The notes beneath the pieces were generated by a model. The model had not been told where the DNA came from. It was given only the letters and a program-made list of their open reading frames with translations, and did not search any database. Below, piece after piece: positions 55,201-64,000 of a stretch of 64,000 nucleotides of DNA. The stretch comes from Mesostigma viride. Its lineage: Eukaryota; Streptophyta; Mesostigmatophyceae; Mesostigmatales; Mesostigmataceae. The position numbers were made by a program, and so were the translations under genes. The stretch is from positions 3,480,763 through 3,544,762 of the forward strand of contig RPFO01000154.1 in assembly GCA_009746045.1 (NCBI GenBank). Direction: 5' to 3'. The first letter of the stretch is position 1. Every line of letters begins with the position of its first letter.

Positions 55201-58200
55201 TTCGCGTTTGCCTGCGCGTGGCACCTGTACGGAACTCTGAAACCATGAGTAAGATTTCCGTGCCACGCTGCAGTGCCTACCGCTTTGCTGCGGAATGTCG
55301 CAGCAGGGTTGCAGTTCCTGACTGCTGACTGCCGAAGGAAGGGTGGTCGGGTTACTTTTAGTGGGCATTGTGATGGACGACAAGTCTGTCGGCCCTCGCG
55401 TAAGTAGAAAAATATTTACCAGCATCCGCTCTTATGGGTGCGTGAGGTCTCGGGAATGTGGTGGGGACGAATTCCGGAATTATGCAATATTTCGATTCAG
55501 ACCGAGACTTAAGGGGCCAGTTTAACAGACGGACCTGGGCCGGGCAGGACCAAATATTTTGGCCGGCCCAGTTGCGCTTGCGCTTTATCGGCCGCTGGGG
55601 TGTGTGATGAGAGCCTGCTCATCAACTAAAACCTGAAATATGGAAAGTTACTCCCCCAGGTGACAACGTTGACAGTAATCGAGATATGGTGGCATCGGGT
55701 GACGTCCTACAAGTTGTCGTCACGTTAGGGCGGCACTGGCCTTTGAGGGAGGTCCGTGATCGTTAAACGAGGCGTCTTCTTCCTTGTCTTTGCGTGCACA
55801 TTCAACACCCTCTTTTACTGGCCGAGGGTGGAAGGCTGGGGGGGGCCCTGCGAAGGGTTATCGTGCATGAGGCTCGCTACAGCCGCCGGCGATTGTAATG
55901 GTCGTGACCGTTGCGGCAGGGCAGCCTCGAGAGCCACTGAGCGAAAGTGGTTGGCGGAGCTTTGGAGATAAAGCACCAGGAAAGGGGGTTGGGTAACGAG
56001 AACTACAATCAATCATGAAATGGGTGCAGCGTGGCAGGCTCACTCATGGGTTCTGTAATTGCCCACTTATTGTTTTAATCAAATGTTGGTGGATTGGTAA
56101 TAGTGGGAATAGAATCGGTGTTCTCTGAACGTAGTTTCTTTATAACAGATGAGAATGAACGCCGCTATGTGAGTGGTACTACGGGACGGTGGGCCTTGGG
56201 CTGGACCGGTTCCATGAGTTAGAATTAGTTGGCCAGTTTTGTATGGCCATTTCTAGTTCGTTAAGTTAAGTAGCAATTAAGTTACTGTTGCTGACGGCTC
56301 ATGAGGCGAGCCCGGGCTACGCCGCCCTAAAGTGCCATTTGCACGATGTTCTAGGTCTCTTTTTCTTGTCCCGCCCTCCCTCCCTCTTCTTGTGTTTGTT
56401 TCTAGGGTAACGAGAACTACAATCAATCATGAAATGGGTGCAGCGTGGCAGGCTCACTCATGGGTTCTGTAATTGCCCACTTATTGTTTTAATCAAATGT
56501 TGGTGGATTGGTAATAGTGGGAATAGAAAGGGAGTTAAGCAATCCACGGGGAACATGCCTGTGGCATGCCACACAGCATCATACACAGTGGTACGATCAT
56601 AGTGAGATGGCAAATAACAGTAAATAGGCAACCATGGGGCAGTCGACATGAAATATGCCCGAGAATCATTGCAGGCATCACAACAAGACACAAAAGCCTC
56701 GATAGCACAGCACAAACGATTTAAAACTAAGTAATGAACCGGGGAGTTGACAGAAAATTCGCCTGTCACCGCAGTGAGAACTTACGGGGCCACAGTCGCG
56801 TGCTATTTTTTTCCCGACCCTCGAACCCAATTACATAACGAAAAAGATAAATAATAAACATACGTAGCTAACAACAGCAGGATAGGAGTACATATGCAAC
56901 ACAGTATGACCCATGCCGCAGTTAAGCAGTTGTCCTGTTTCTGTCACACAATGCAACATAGTGAAGCACGACATGACATAGCGGAGAACAAGCCCATGGC
57001 AGTGGACCTATGCAAACCATCTTCAGATGTCTATCAGTACCCTGCAACACCGGCAGCCACTGGGCTGAGCTACGCCGGAAGCTCACTCGGTGCATCCAGG
57101 CAAAGGACCACACCGCGCGACATTTCTTTGCAGAACAAGAGCTCGCCTGGGCCAATACCAATCCCTGAGTGCAAAAATGAGCGAAGAAGACTTCGTGGAG
57201 AATCTGTGAGATGGGCTCAGCCTCCTCTGCGTCAGGCCTCGCTGGGATGAACCTGGCCCTAGACATTTCCTTGGCTGATTTCGCACCGCTGTCCTGTGGG
57301 CGGAAGATCATCTTCGTCAAGCTGCTGCTGTTGCCGGGGGTGGCTTCAACACGGGCTCGGCTGACCCCACCGTCGTGACCGGGGCTTATGCAACGGGCTC
57401 TGCCCCCCATGGCATTCCACGTTGTTTTCACTGCAACAAGAAGGGTCATAGATCGGCCCAGTGCTGGGTTACGCATCCACATCTCCGGACAGACAAGGGC
57501 GCTGCTAGCGCACATTTCACGGTCGAGGTTGCTCCCGACGTCGTTCACACTTATGAGGCTGCCACCCTGCCTCATGTATTTTGCTTCTGAATGACATCTG
57601 TTTTTTCTGGGTTTTCGCTGCTACTACCCGTGGTTCTTGTTTCATGTTCCGGGCCCGTCCGGGTAAGGGGGGAGACGGACCTGTACCCGGCGCAGTCCTC
57701 ACTACGGGGGTGTAAATAGATCACGGCGCAGGTCATTACTACTTTTGACCCCCCCCTTAGTGAGGACTGTGCCGCGTACAGATCCGTCTCCCACCTTACC
57801 CGGACAGACCGGGAACATGAAAAAACAAGAACCACGGGAAGCAGCAGCGAAAACCCAGAAAAAACAGATGTCATTCAGAAGCAAAATACATGAGGCAGGG
57901 TGGCAGCCTCATAAGTGTGAACGACGTTGGGAGCAACCTCGACCGTGGCATGTGCGCTAGCAGCGCCCTTGTCAGTCTGGAGATGTGGATGCGTAACCCT
58001 GCACTGGGCCGATCTATGACCCTTCTTGTTGCAGTGAAAACAACGTGGAATGCCATGGGGGGCAGAGCCTGTTGCATAAGCCCCGGTCATGACGTTGGGG
58101 TCAGCCGAGCCCGTGTTGGAGCCAGCCCCGGCAACAGCAGCCCCTTGACGAAGATGATCCTTCGCCCACAGGACAGCAGTGCGAAATCAGCCAAGGAAAT

Positions 58201-61200
58201 GTCTAGGGCCAGGTTCATCCCCGCGAGGGCCTGATGCAGAGAAGGCTGAGCCCATCTCGCAAATTCTCCACGAAGTCTTCTTCACTCATTTTTGCACCCA
58301 GGGATTGGTATCGCGCCCAGGTGAGCTCTTGTTGTGCAAAGAAATGTCGCGCGGTGTGGTCCTTTGCCTGGATGCACCGAGTGAGCTTCCGACGTAGCTC
58401 AGCCTGGTAGCTGTCGGTGTAGAGCCTCCTGGGTGGGAGGGAGGGAGGGAAAGAAAAACAATTGCGGATCATTGCCTGCCTAGCTTGCTGAAAACATGGT
58501 CCGCGACACACAGGCTGACATCATCCTAAACCGGCATGCGTCACGCACCGGCCTGATAAATGCTGAAAACACCACTAAAAGTAGCGAAGTTAGACAACCG
58601 CAGGGTCGTACGCTAACCGTACCAGTACTAGTGCAGAAAATCCTTCAAACTGACCGTGCCAATGAAGCACTTTGACCCTTTGGGTCAGTCTGAGTCTCAT
58701 ATCTAATAATTAATCACGACTCACTAAAAAGACTCCGTCATTCAGATTCGCCAGGCAACCAGCCGACCCACAGGTCCCTAGCATATTAGCTGGTGCTCAG
58801 TTAACAAACAATTACGAATCTCCACAAGCAAATCGTATCAAATCTACTATTAATTCTTTGGACCCTTCAACAAAAGCCACCGACCCTTCAAATAAACCCG
58901 GTCCTCCCAAGAAGATTAGGCTAGTTTGGAACCCTTTACAGAATCCGATTAGTCAACCCATATCGTAGACAACCTTCCACATCACAGGCCAAGTAACGGC
59001 AGCCCTATCTTTCCCGCATGCGGTCATTAAACTAAATTAATAAAAAACCGATTAGGGGAATGCGCCTGGTCCAGCCGATAGCAGGACTAGAAAAGTCGAT
59101 TTGGCCCCCTTTTCGATAGGGGTTGCCTTGCGAAGGCACAACTTAGGCCCAGTTGCCTTGTAGTAACTATTCAAAGGCAATCTACGGGGTTCCCTTGCGA
59201 CGCGGTAGGAGGCCAACGACTGGATTGGGACATATTTAGTATATCCAGGTGATTAGGGGTGCATAGGTTAAGCGGCCAAAATAGCCAATAAGGGGGCAGC
59301 CATACCAGTGCAGTATCATCAGTCTGGGGTAGACGCCAGAATAAGGTCACAGCCGGTACGAATACGCCACAATCATGTATGCTGTCACGGCATAGCCATA
59401 TCCATAGCCATAGCTATTCCAGATGCCGCGATCTATCTGTAACCCGGAATGCTTATTTCTTTGCTAGCCAGCCTTCTGACCCATAGTGCACATAATGGGG
59501 CAGTGTGGCACGTCCATTCCTGTGTGCTCCGCCACTACCGACTCACAAGGCAACCCCTACAGGCGGGTAAAGCTATAGTGACCACCATGTTGCCAGCTAC
59601 AGCTTGTGACGACCGAATCTCGAGTATCTGGAAGCATATTTGCTTGGCAGAAATTGATGAAGGACAGGACTGCAAAACGAACGGTCGAAAAAAAATTAAT
59701 CCGCTAGCTGTACTTAAGATAAAGAGTCTAAAGCTAAACAGGCAGATGGATGCAACTAAAAGGCGCGTACATTCCATGGAAGGCACCACAATTCGCGACC
59801 GATCTTTTCCCAATCGCACCGGCCGCGGAAAACTGCGAGCAAAGCCGGTCTTAATTTTTCTTTGTTCGAAGCAGCCATTTGGTTTTAAAGCCATTTTCAG
59901 TGTGGGACAGCATAGGCAGTCCTTCACTTCCTCAGCAGCATGGAGCCTCCGGAACCCAGTAAAGAGGCGGCCACCCCAGCTAAAGAAACCAACCAAGTAA
60001 AGGACGCCATGGCAAATAAGCTAAAGAAATGCGTGGATGTCGCGTGCAGGAAGCGAGCACGAACCCGTGAAGCAGTCGTACTACACGGACAACCACGCTC
60101 CCCTGGACGTCATTGAGATGAGGAAGACGTACTTGGCTGAGACGGAGCAGCTGTAGGTGCGGATTCAAGTATGGTGCCTTGTCAAGGAGGATGTGCGAGC
60201 GGACCTTGCCCCGTGCTGTGTTCACCCGGGCGAGGACGTGATCTAGTTGATTTATGGGAGTTGAGGTGCCATACGTTTGCAAGCACGTTGATGCACTCAG
60301 CCATGACAAGTTTACTCAAGTGCGTGAGAGGGAGAACATGCGTGGCGCGCTGCTACAGCAGTTTCAGAGTGAACGCCAACAGCATGCCAAGCAGGTTATC
60401 CGCTTGGGAGCAAATTGCCCCAACCCTGCACTTTCGTAAAGTTGCATCGCTGAGTGCATCAACGTGCATGTGAACGTATGGCACCTCCACTTCATCCATC
60501 AACGGACTCACGTCCTTGCTCGGGGGAACACAGCATGGGGAAAGGTCCGCAGGCACTTCCTCCTTGACAAGGCACCATACTTGAATCCGCACCGACAGCC
60601 GCTCCGTCTCAGCATAGTACGTCTTCCTCATCTCAATGACGTCCGGGGGAGCGTGGTTGTCCGTGTAGTATGACTGTTTCACCGGTTCATGCTTCTTTCC
60701 TGCGCGCGACATCCACCCATGCACCGTGGTCAATGAGCCCGGGCGATAATGCTCACGCATGATTGCCGCCTCAGGGCGGGAGATATCCATGAGATATATC
60801 AGGGCGGGAGATATCCATGAGATATATCAGGGCGGGAGATATCCATGAGATATATCAGGGCGGGAGATATCCATGAGATATATCAGGGCGGGAGATACTA
60901 TATCGCAGGGCGGGAGATACTATATCGCAGGGCGGGAGATACTGTAGATACTGTATCGATGGTGTTCACATAGCCGGATCACCTGCCACTCCTTGACTTG
61001 GAAGCCCCCGAGAAAGGCCTTGTGACCGGACATAAACAAAAACCCTTGAGGAAATCAACGGCATAAAAGCGGCGGCGGCGGAGGGTTGGACCCCAGTGCT
61101 GACGTGGAGCTGATTACTTTTGTCGAGGATAGGATGGTGTGGCTGACCGCGCACACCTTAACATGGTAGATCAAATAAAGGAGGGATATGTGGGGAAGTC

Positions 61201-63641
61201 AAAGGGAATCAAGCAGGTATTAGGGGAAAGGGGTCTGGAGAGATGGCATTATGATGAGAAAGAGTTTCGATTATGAGAAAGAGGTTCGGGACATGCGTGG
61301 TGCCATATCACCGGCTGAGGTCTTGTATGAGGTCCTCTCATGGGGGGGCACCCTTTGATCCACGTTTGGATGCTCACCGTGTGTGACCGCAGTGCGGGGA
61401 CTTCCGGCGGGAAAAGCCGGCATTGAAGAGTCAGGTGGATAGCCTGGGGCATCTTCTGATTTTGAGCCCCGAATGTCACCCTGAACTTGCGGGCGTAGGT
61501 ATTGAGTATGGTGGGGGCAGAGCCAAGTTGGAGCTGCTGCGGCGGCTTGATGATGAACTGCCAGAAGGCAGTTCATCCTACCCTAGAAGATGCGTGCTAC
61601 AAAATATCCACTTCGGAGCGTCGAAATGTTTGACAGCCCGCCTTTCCGCTATCTGTCATCGGTACACCTTCCGTGGTTCGCGACTTGCATTACTAGGGTG
61701 CATCAAGCAGGACACTACCTTCTCCCGTTCGCAGCCGTCGCTTGATGACTTTGCCGTTCCCCACCAAGTCTCGAACCTGTTTGCGGTCACCATGGTTGTG
61801 CCAAGCATCAAACCACGGTTGTCCCGAGCATCGCACCAGCCGTTCCCGTGTGGGAAAAGGATTAGGCTGTGGCCTTCCTCAGGAGACCAAAACAAGACTC
61901 CAGATTGGAAAAAAGAACAAGCGCCACAGACTTCCCATCCAACCTGCTTGCATATTGGAAACCCAAATAGGTTATTAATTGGCTAATGAGCTTGTTCCGC
62001 TTCAAAATTAGCACTAGTAACATCTCATGTATCTACTAAACAAATTTGCCACACAAGGCTCCAGCCTCAACCATACCTAGTGAGCGAATACATAGTTAAG
62101 CCCCACACCGATGATCCCGCCCCTTGTCACCCAAGTAAAGCCGGTATCTTTCACCAAGAAAGAGCATGCCACCGACTTAAGCCATGCATATTCCACCACC
62201 CGCATGTGCGTTGGCCACTACACCTTGCGCTCTACCGCAAGAAACATCCACCCACCCACGCCATGCCACGTCATGTCATGTCATGTCATGTCATGTCATG
62301 TCATGTCATGTCATGTCATGTCATGTCATGTCATGTCATGTCATGTCATGTCATGTCATGTCATGTCATGTCATGTCATGTCATGTCATGTCATGTCATG
62401 TCATGTCATGTCATGTCATGTCATGTCATGTCATGTCATGTCATGTCATGTCATGTCATGTCATGTCATGTCATGTCATGTCATGTCATGTCATGTCATG
62501 TCATGTCATGTCATGTCAACACCTTGTGTTCTACCCCACAGAACTCCACCCGCAGGTGTCATGTCCAACAACTTGTGTTCCAACCACCGGCACCCACCAC
62601 CCACCACCCACCACCCATCACCCCACGGCACACGCCACCCACTTACGTCATGTCATATCATGTATGTCCAACGCCCCACATTCTACCACACGGCACACGC
62701 CACCCACCTGCGTCATGTCCAGAAGCTCGACTTTGTATTCCACCGACGGCACGCCAGCTGGCACTTGGGCGATCGCCCCCCCCGGGTTGATGCGTGGCGC
62801 TCGCATGACGATGCTGGCGCTCTCACCCACCAGCATCTCCTTAACAGCCAGCTCTAGCTCTTCTGGCACCTGGCATGCCCAGTAGAGAGGGAGAGGATGA
62901 GGGCGTGAGGAAGAGAGAGAGGGAAAGAAAGAGGAGTGGAAGTGAGGAAGAGAGGCCATATACGGCGTGGCACGCCCAGATCCACGGTCGAGGTCGAGGT
63001 CGAGGGTGAGGGCGCGGGAGACATTCACGATTCTTCTTTATGAGGCTTCCGTACCAGCAAAAATTTCAATTTAGAGAGGAGTAGAGCAAGCACCAGATGG
63101 CAGCATGAGTGCGAAGGACAGCATCGACAACCAGCAGGCATAACTGCATATACCTCACGGCAAGCCAACAGGGAGGAAGCATGTGGAGCCGTTGATCGTG
63201 AAAGGTACAGGCAAGGGCGGCAGAGCAGAGAGTTGTTTAACGAAAAAAGGAGACACTAGAGCCACAGTATTGCCATGGTATATTTCTTGTATGTGCAAAG
63301 AACGACGCAGCTGCTAGCAACCTGAGTCCTCACAACCTGGCAGAAGAGTGGAGAACAAAGAGGGTTACCTCAACTTGGTTTTGGATGCATACGTGCACAC
63401 AGCACACACCGAGACATTTCATCTCTCTTTTCTTGTCATACTGCTCATTGGATACGTTTGCACAGTGGCTTGGAAAATCTTCAGATATTTTGTGACTCGA
63501 TACATTCTTGTAAGTAATGTTTGAAAGTATGCAATAAATGATTTGCCGACCTGTTGCTTGCCGACGACGTAACGCAGCACGCCCCCCTTGCATTTGTCGG
63601 AGGAGAAGAAAACCTCGCCGTCTGGGCCCCGTCCTGCGATC
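49258..63641 (-). CDS. PAS1: PASTICCINO1-type FKBP-TPR protein (immunophilin), 5' end outside window
   Basis: Exons found: complement(join(49258..49320,49920..49991,50951..51052,52071..52286,52987..53205,54528..54670,62708..62869,63551..63641)), all phase-compatible. One linking exon of about 60 nt before 54670 was not located, and upstream exons are missing. 63551-63641 and 62708-62869 form an FKBP-like domain (GPDGEVFF, then VPEELELAVKEMLVGE, VEYKVELLDM). 54528-54670 and 52987-53205 form the next (FPVDCPVEDCTVTIRYKG, DGTVFYDGW, LPEGLDMAVRLM, AEYAYDKFPSRP, VAWEVELLDF). TPRs follow: GNRVFGRGDYALAAQKY, LNLAACCVK, AYYRRGTAFMSMGDFENA. The end is KKDSAAALATLARKQE and EKNLFGGMFSRSAVH-stop. Order and sequence match plant PAS1, a multi-FKBP TPR protein of growth control and very-long-chain lipid synthesis. 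The C-terminal membrane anchor of PAS1 is absent. Catalytic residues of the isomerase were not verified. Confidence 0.9.
49321..49919. repeat. Last intron: 78-bp tandem
   Basis: About three copies of a 77-78-bp unit (GGTAGAGATAATGTGCAGAC ... CAGACAACAGGATTCAGA) at 49575-49812. A GCC/GCCAGC-rich stretch lies at 49425-49470. Confidence 0.88.
50530..50950 (-). repeat. Degenerate decoy copies of an exon 3' end and donor
   Basis: The exon 50951-51052 ends, in plus-strand view, CACCTGCTTGAAGTCGATGC. Variants recur downstream in the intron at about 50933 (the real donor is at 50942-50950), 50895, 50845, 50798, 50725 and 50695: CTGCTTGAAGGCGATGCTGG, CTTTAAGTCGATGGTGG, CACCTGCTTGAACTCGATGC, CTGCTTGGAGTCGATGCTGG. 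Spacing is irregular (30-70 bp). Confidence 0.78.
51053..52070. other. Intron, no feature recognised
   Basis: About 1 kb between two TPR exons. No open frame, repeat or element recognised. Confidence 0.5.
52318..52475. repeat. Purine-rich (GGGGGGAAGAAA)n array
   Basis: Around twelve variable 10-13-bp units of G-run plus GAAGAAA on the plus strand, giving a long polypyrimidine tract on the coding strand shortly upstream of the acceptor at 52287. It may serve as or extend the natural pyrimidine tract. Confidence 0.9.
52690..52986 (-). repeat. 51-bp tandem made from the donor of exon 52987-53205
   Basis: CCGCCAGC recurs at 52731, 52782, 52833, 52884, 52935 and, at the exon itself, 52986. On the coding strand each unit reads GCTGGCG|GTATG.CGGTTTG like the genuine junction. 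Fifty-one is a multiple of three, and the frame remains open for about one and a half units. Confidence 0.9.
53222..54527. repeat. Intron with (GTAGTAGGGT)n-type array and ~59-bp tandem
   Basis: 53225-53690 is a degenerate array of GGGTAGTAGGGT/GTCGGGTAGT units. 53840-54060 has about four copies of a ~59-bp unit (GTCTAGCAGTATTGGGTGAG...AGAGGGAGGAGAG...GATATGGCG). The rest is unassigned. Confidence 0.88.
54671..56570. repeat. Duplicated intron segments A and C plus decoy exon start
   Basis: Segment A (about 260 bp, CGGTGTTCTCTGAACGTAGT ... CACGATGTTCTAGGTCTC) lies at 54732-54988 and 56117-56370. Segment C (about 120 bp, GGTAACGAGAACTACAATCA ... TGGTAATAGTGGGAATAGA) lies at 55992-56112 and 56405-56526. 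The order is A-X-C-A-C, so an A-C block was duplicated and roughly 1 kb (X) lies in one copy. At 56538-56572 the minus strand shows CCACAG|GCATGTTCCCCGTGGA, a copy of the true junction at 54670/54671. Within X a TATA-like CTATAAAATACTT (55188) precedes a 27-codon frame at 55243. Confidence 0.85.
57062..58411. mobile_element. Inverted pair of retrotransposon gag fragments with CCHC knuckle
   Basis: Left arm 57062-57710 (+) and right arm 58411-57750 (-) are highly similar and separated by about 40 bp. The minus copy encodes ELRRKLTRCIQAKDHTARHF, TWARYQSLGAKMSEEDFVEN then, in another frame, CFHCNKKGHRSAQCR (CX2CX4HX4C zinc knuckle) and a stop after PHVFCF. This gag layout is seen in Ty1/copia-like elements. 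No protease, integrase or RT is present. It lies in an intron of the FKBP-TPR gene. Confidence 0.85.
58412..60024. other. Intron sequence, nothing recognised
   Basis: About 1.6 kb with short frames only (for example 59449-60000 plus and 59535-59996 minus, overlapping antisense). No domain, repeat family or splice-compatible FKBP coding block was recognised. A CCATAGC triplication lies near 59395-59415. Confidence 0.4.
60025..60725. mobile_element. Inverted pair of DDE-type transposase fragments
   Basis: The minus copy (60725-60429) encodes WMSRAGKKHEPVKQSYYTDN, HAPPDVIEMRKTYYAETERL and RIQVWCLVKEEV. The plus copy (60025-60328) has the same residues with stops (HEPVKQSYYTDNHAPLDVIE, MRKTYLAETEQL). 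About 100 bp separates them. The layout resembles an unclassified algal transposase; I could not place its superfamily. Confidence 0.65.
60775..60960. repeat. Tandem GGGCGGGAGATATCC... units
   Basis: Four to five 28-bp units (AGGGCGGGAGATATCCATGA + GATATATC) followed by three 22-bp units (AGGGCGGGAGATACTATATC + GC). Confidence 0.92.
60961..62270 (+). pseudogene. Decayed transposase C-terminal region and unassigned intron
   Basis: Plus strand 61255-61560 has traces VRDMRGAISPAEVLYEVLS, then, in another frame, GHLLILSPECHPELAGVGIE followed by YGGGRAKLEL. This recalls the last catalytic Glu block (E...W...K) of DDE transposases, and may belong with the fragments at 60.0-60.7 kb. Several frameshifts and stops. 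61600-62270 is unassigned. Confidence 0.5.
62271..62517. repeat. (TCATG)n pentanucleotide array
   Basis: About 49 perfect TCATG units in an intron of the FKBP-TPR gene, followed by ACC-rich tandem sequence (62580-62720) up to the exon at 62708. Confidence 0.98.
62870..63550. other. Intron between FKBP exons, nothing recognised
   Basis: Starts with a purine-rich GAGAGAGG tract (62880-62960) and a GGTCGAGGTCGAG repeat near 62985. No other feature. The 360 bp beyond 63641 to the window end also hold no exon I could recognise. Confidence 0.45.
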
Positions 63642-64000
63642 CTGAACAGCAAAAACATCAGCAACGCATCAGAGACGAATAAAAAGCGCATAAAAAACGC
63701 ACCAGAGATGCGTCAGAAGTGCACCATGGGTTTCTTTCAAGGAGTAAATTAAATATTTTCATGCCAGTTGGGCATGAATATAAAAGTTCGTTAGGGGACC
63801 GGTGGCGATGAATTATCCCATTTGCGTACTACTACTACAGTATTGTTGGATATGCTTCATGCCTTCTCTAAGATTCAGGCAGCAGGCCTGAAAGAGACCA
63901 AATTGATACCTACTCCAGGCAGTGACTTCGTGTGTTGTCTGAAGACTGCATGGACGTCTATTTCAAAACTTCAACCAGCTATTCTCAGTGGCAGACAACA

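Noticed and set aside
56458-56769. Another FKBP exon at FPVDC
   Set aside because: Matches the true exon only over its first ~17 nt, then diverges; the complete exon is at 54528-54670. Treated as a decoy.
59449-60000. 183-codon plus-strand gene
   Set aside because: Equally long frame on the opposite strand, no domain recognised, inside an intron of the FKBP-TPR gene.

Overview
This is a nuclear genome window from a eukaryote. It contains three confidently readable split genes with long introns, one partial gene at the left edge, and a very dense load of nested retroelements, TIR transposons, satellites and pure microsatellites. A hydroxyproline O-arabinosyltransferase (HPAT/GT95) and a PASTICCINO1-type FKBP-TPR protein point to the green lineage. 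GC-rich exons, many exons of 60-300 nt, long repeat-filled introns and a PAN/Apple-like cysteine module on the HPAT favour a chlorophyte green alga, possibly Chlamydomonadales. The species is inference.

Layout. 1-1.9 kb: end of a partly visible gene (+), interrupted by a CCTCG microsatellite. 2.2-2.8 and 7.4-16.3 kb: a LINE graveyard. It holds 5'-truncated ORF2 (reverse transcriptase) copies and two complete copies of a separate 1.9-kb element that carries only an L1-ORF1-like gene. 17.5-20.2 kb: BUD31 splicing factor (-). 21.2-33.4 kb: HPAT (+), 10 exons, 529 residues, fully assembled in frame. 33.5-36.5 kb: more LINE/ORF1-element pieces. 36.5-45.35 kb: an 8,842-bp TIR transposon, with 28-bp TIRs and a 3-bp ATG target duplication, inserted into the RT gene of a LINE. 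It carries subterminal octamer arrays, a nested hAT derivative, a fold-back, tetranucleotide arrays and a 184-bp satellite. 45.4-48.9 kb: three more LINE pieces. 49.26-63.64 kb and beyond: PAS1-like FKBP-TPR gene (-), with introns hosting inverted gag fragments and DDE-transposase fragments.

Three things stand out. (1) Introns of all three host genes contain short, degenerate, often tandem copies of their own exon-intron junctions. These are decoy donors or acceptors with 10-30 nt of exon sequence. (2) The ORF1-only element is a complete retroposon with its own 5' end, 3' hairpin, (TAAT)n tail and target duplications, analogous to mammalian HAL1. The ORF2 LINE ends in a different hairpin plus the same kind of tail, and a 52-bp insertion consisting of only hairpin and tail has a 12-bp target duplication. 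(3) The 8.8-kb transposon can be proved from an intact paralogous empty site in this same window.

No bacterial features, rRNA, CRISPR or intact canonical tRNA gene were seen.
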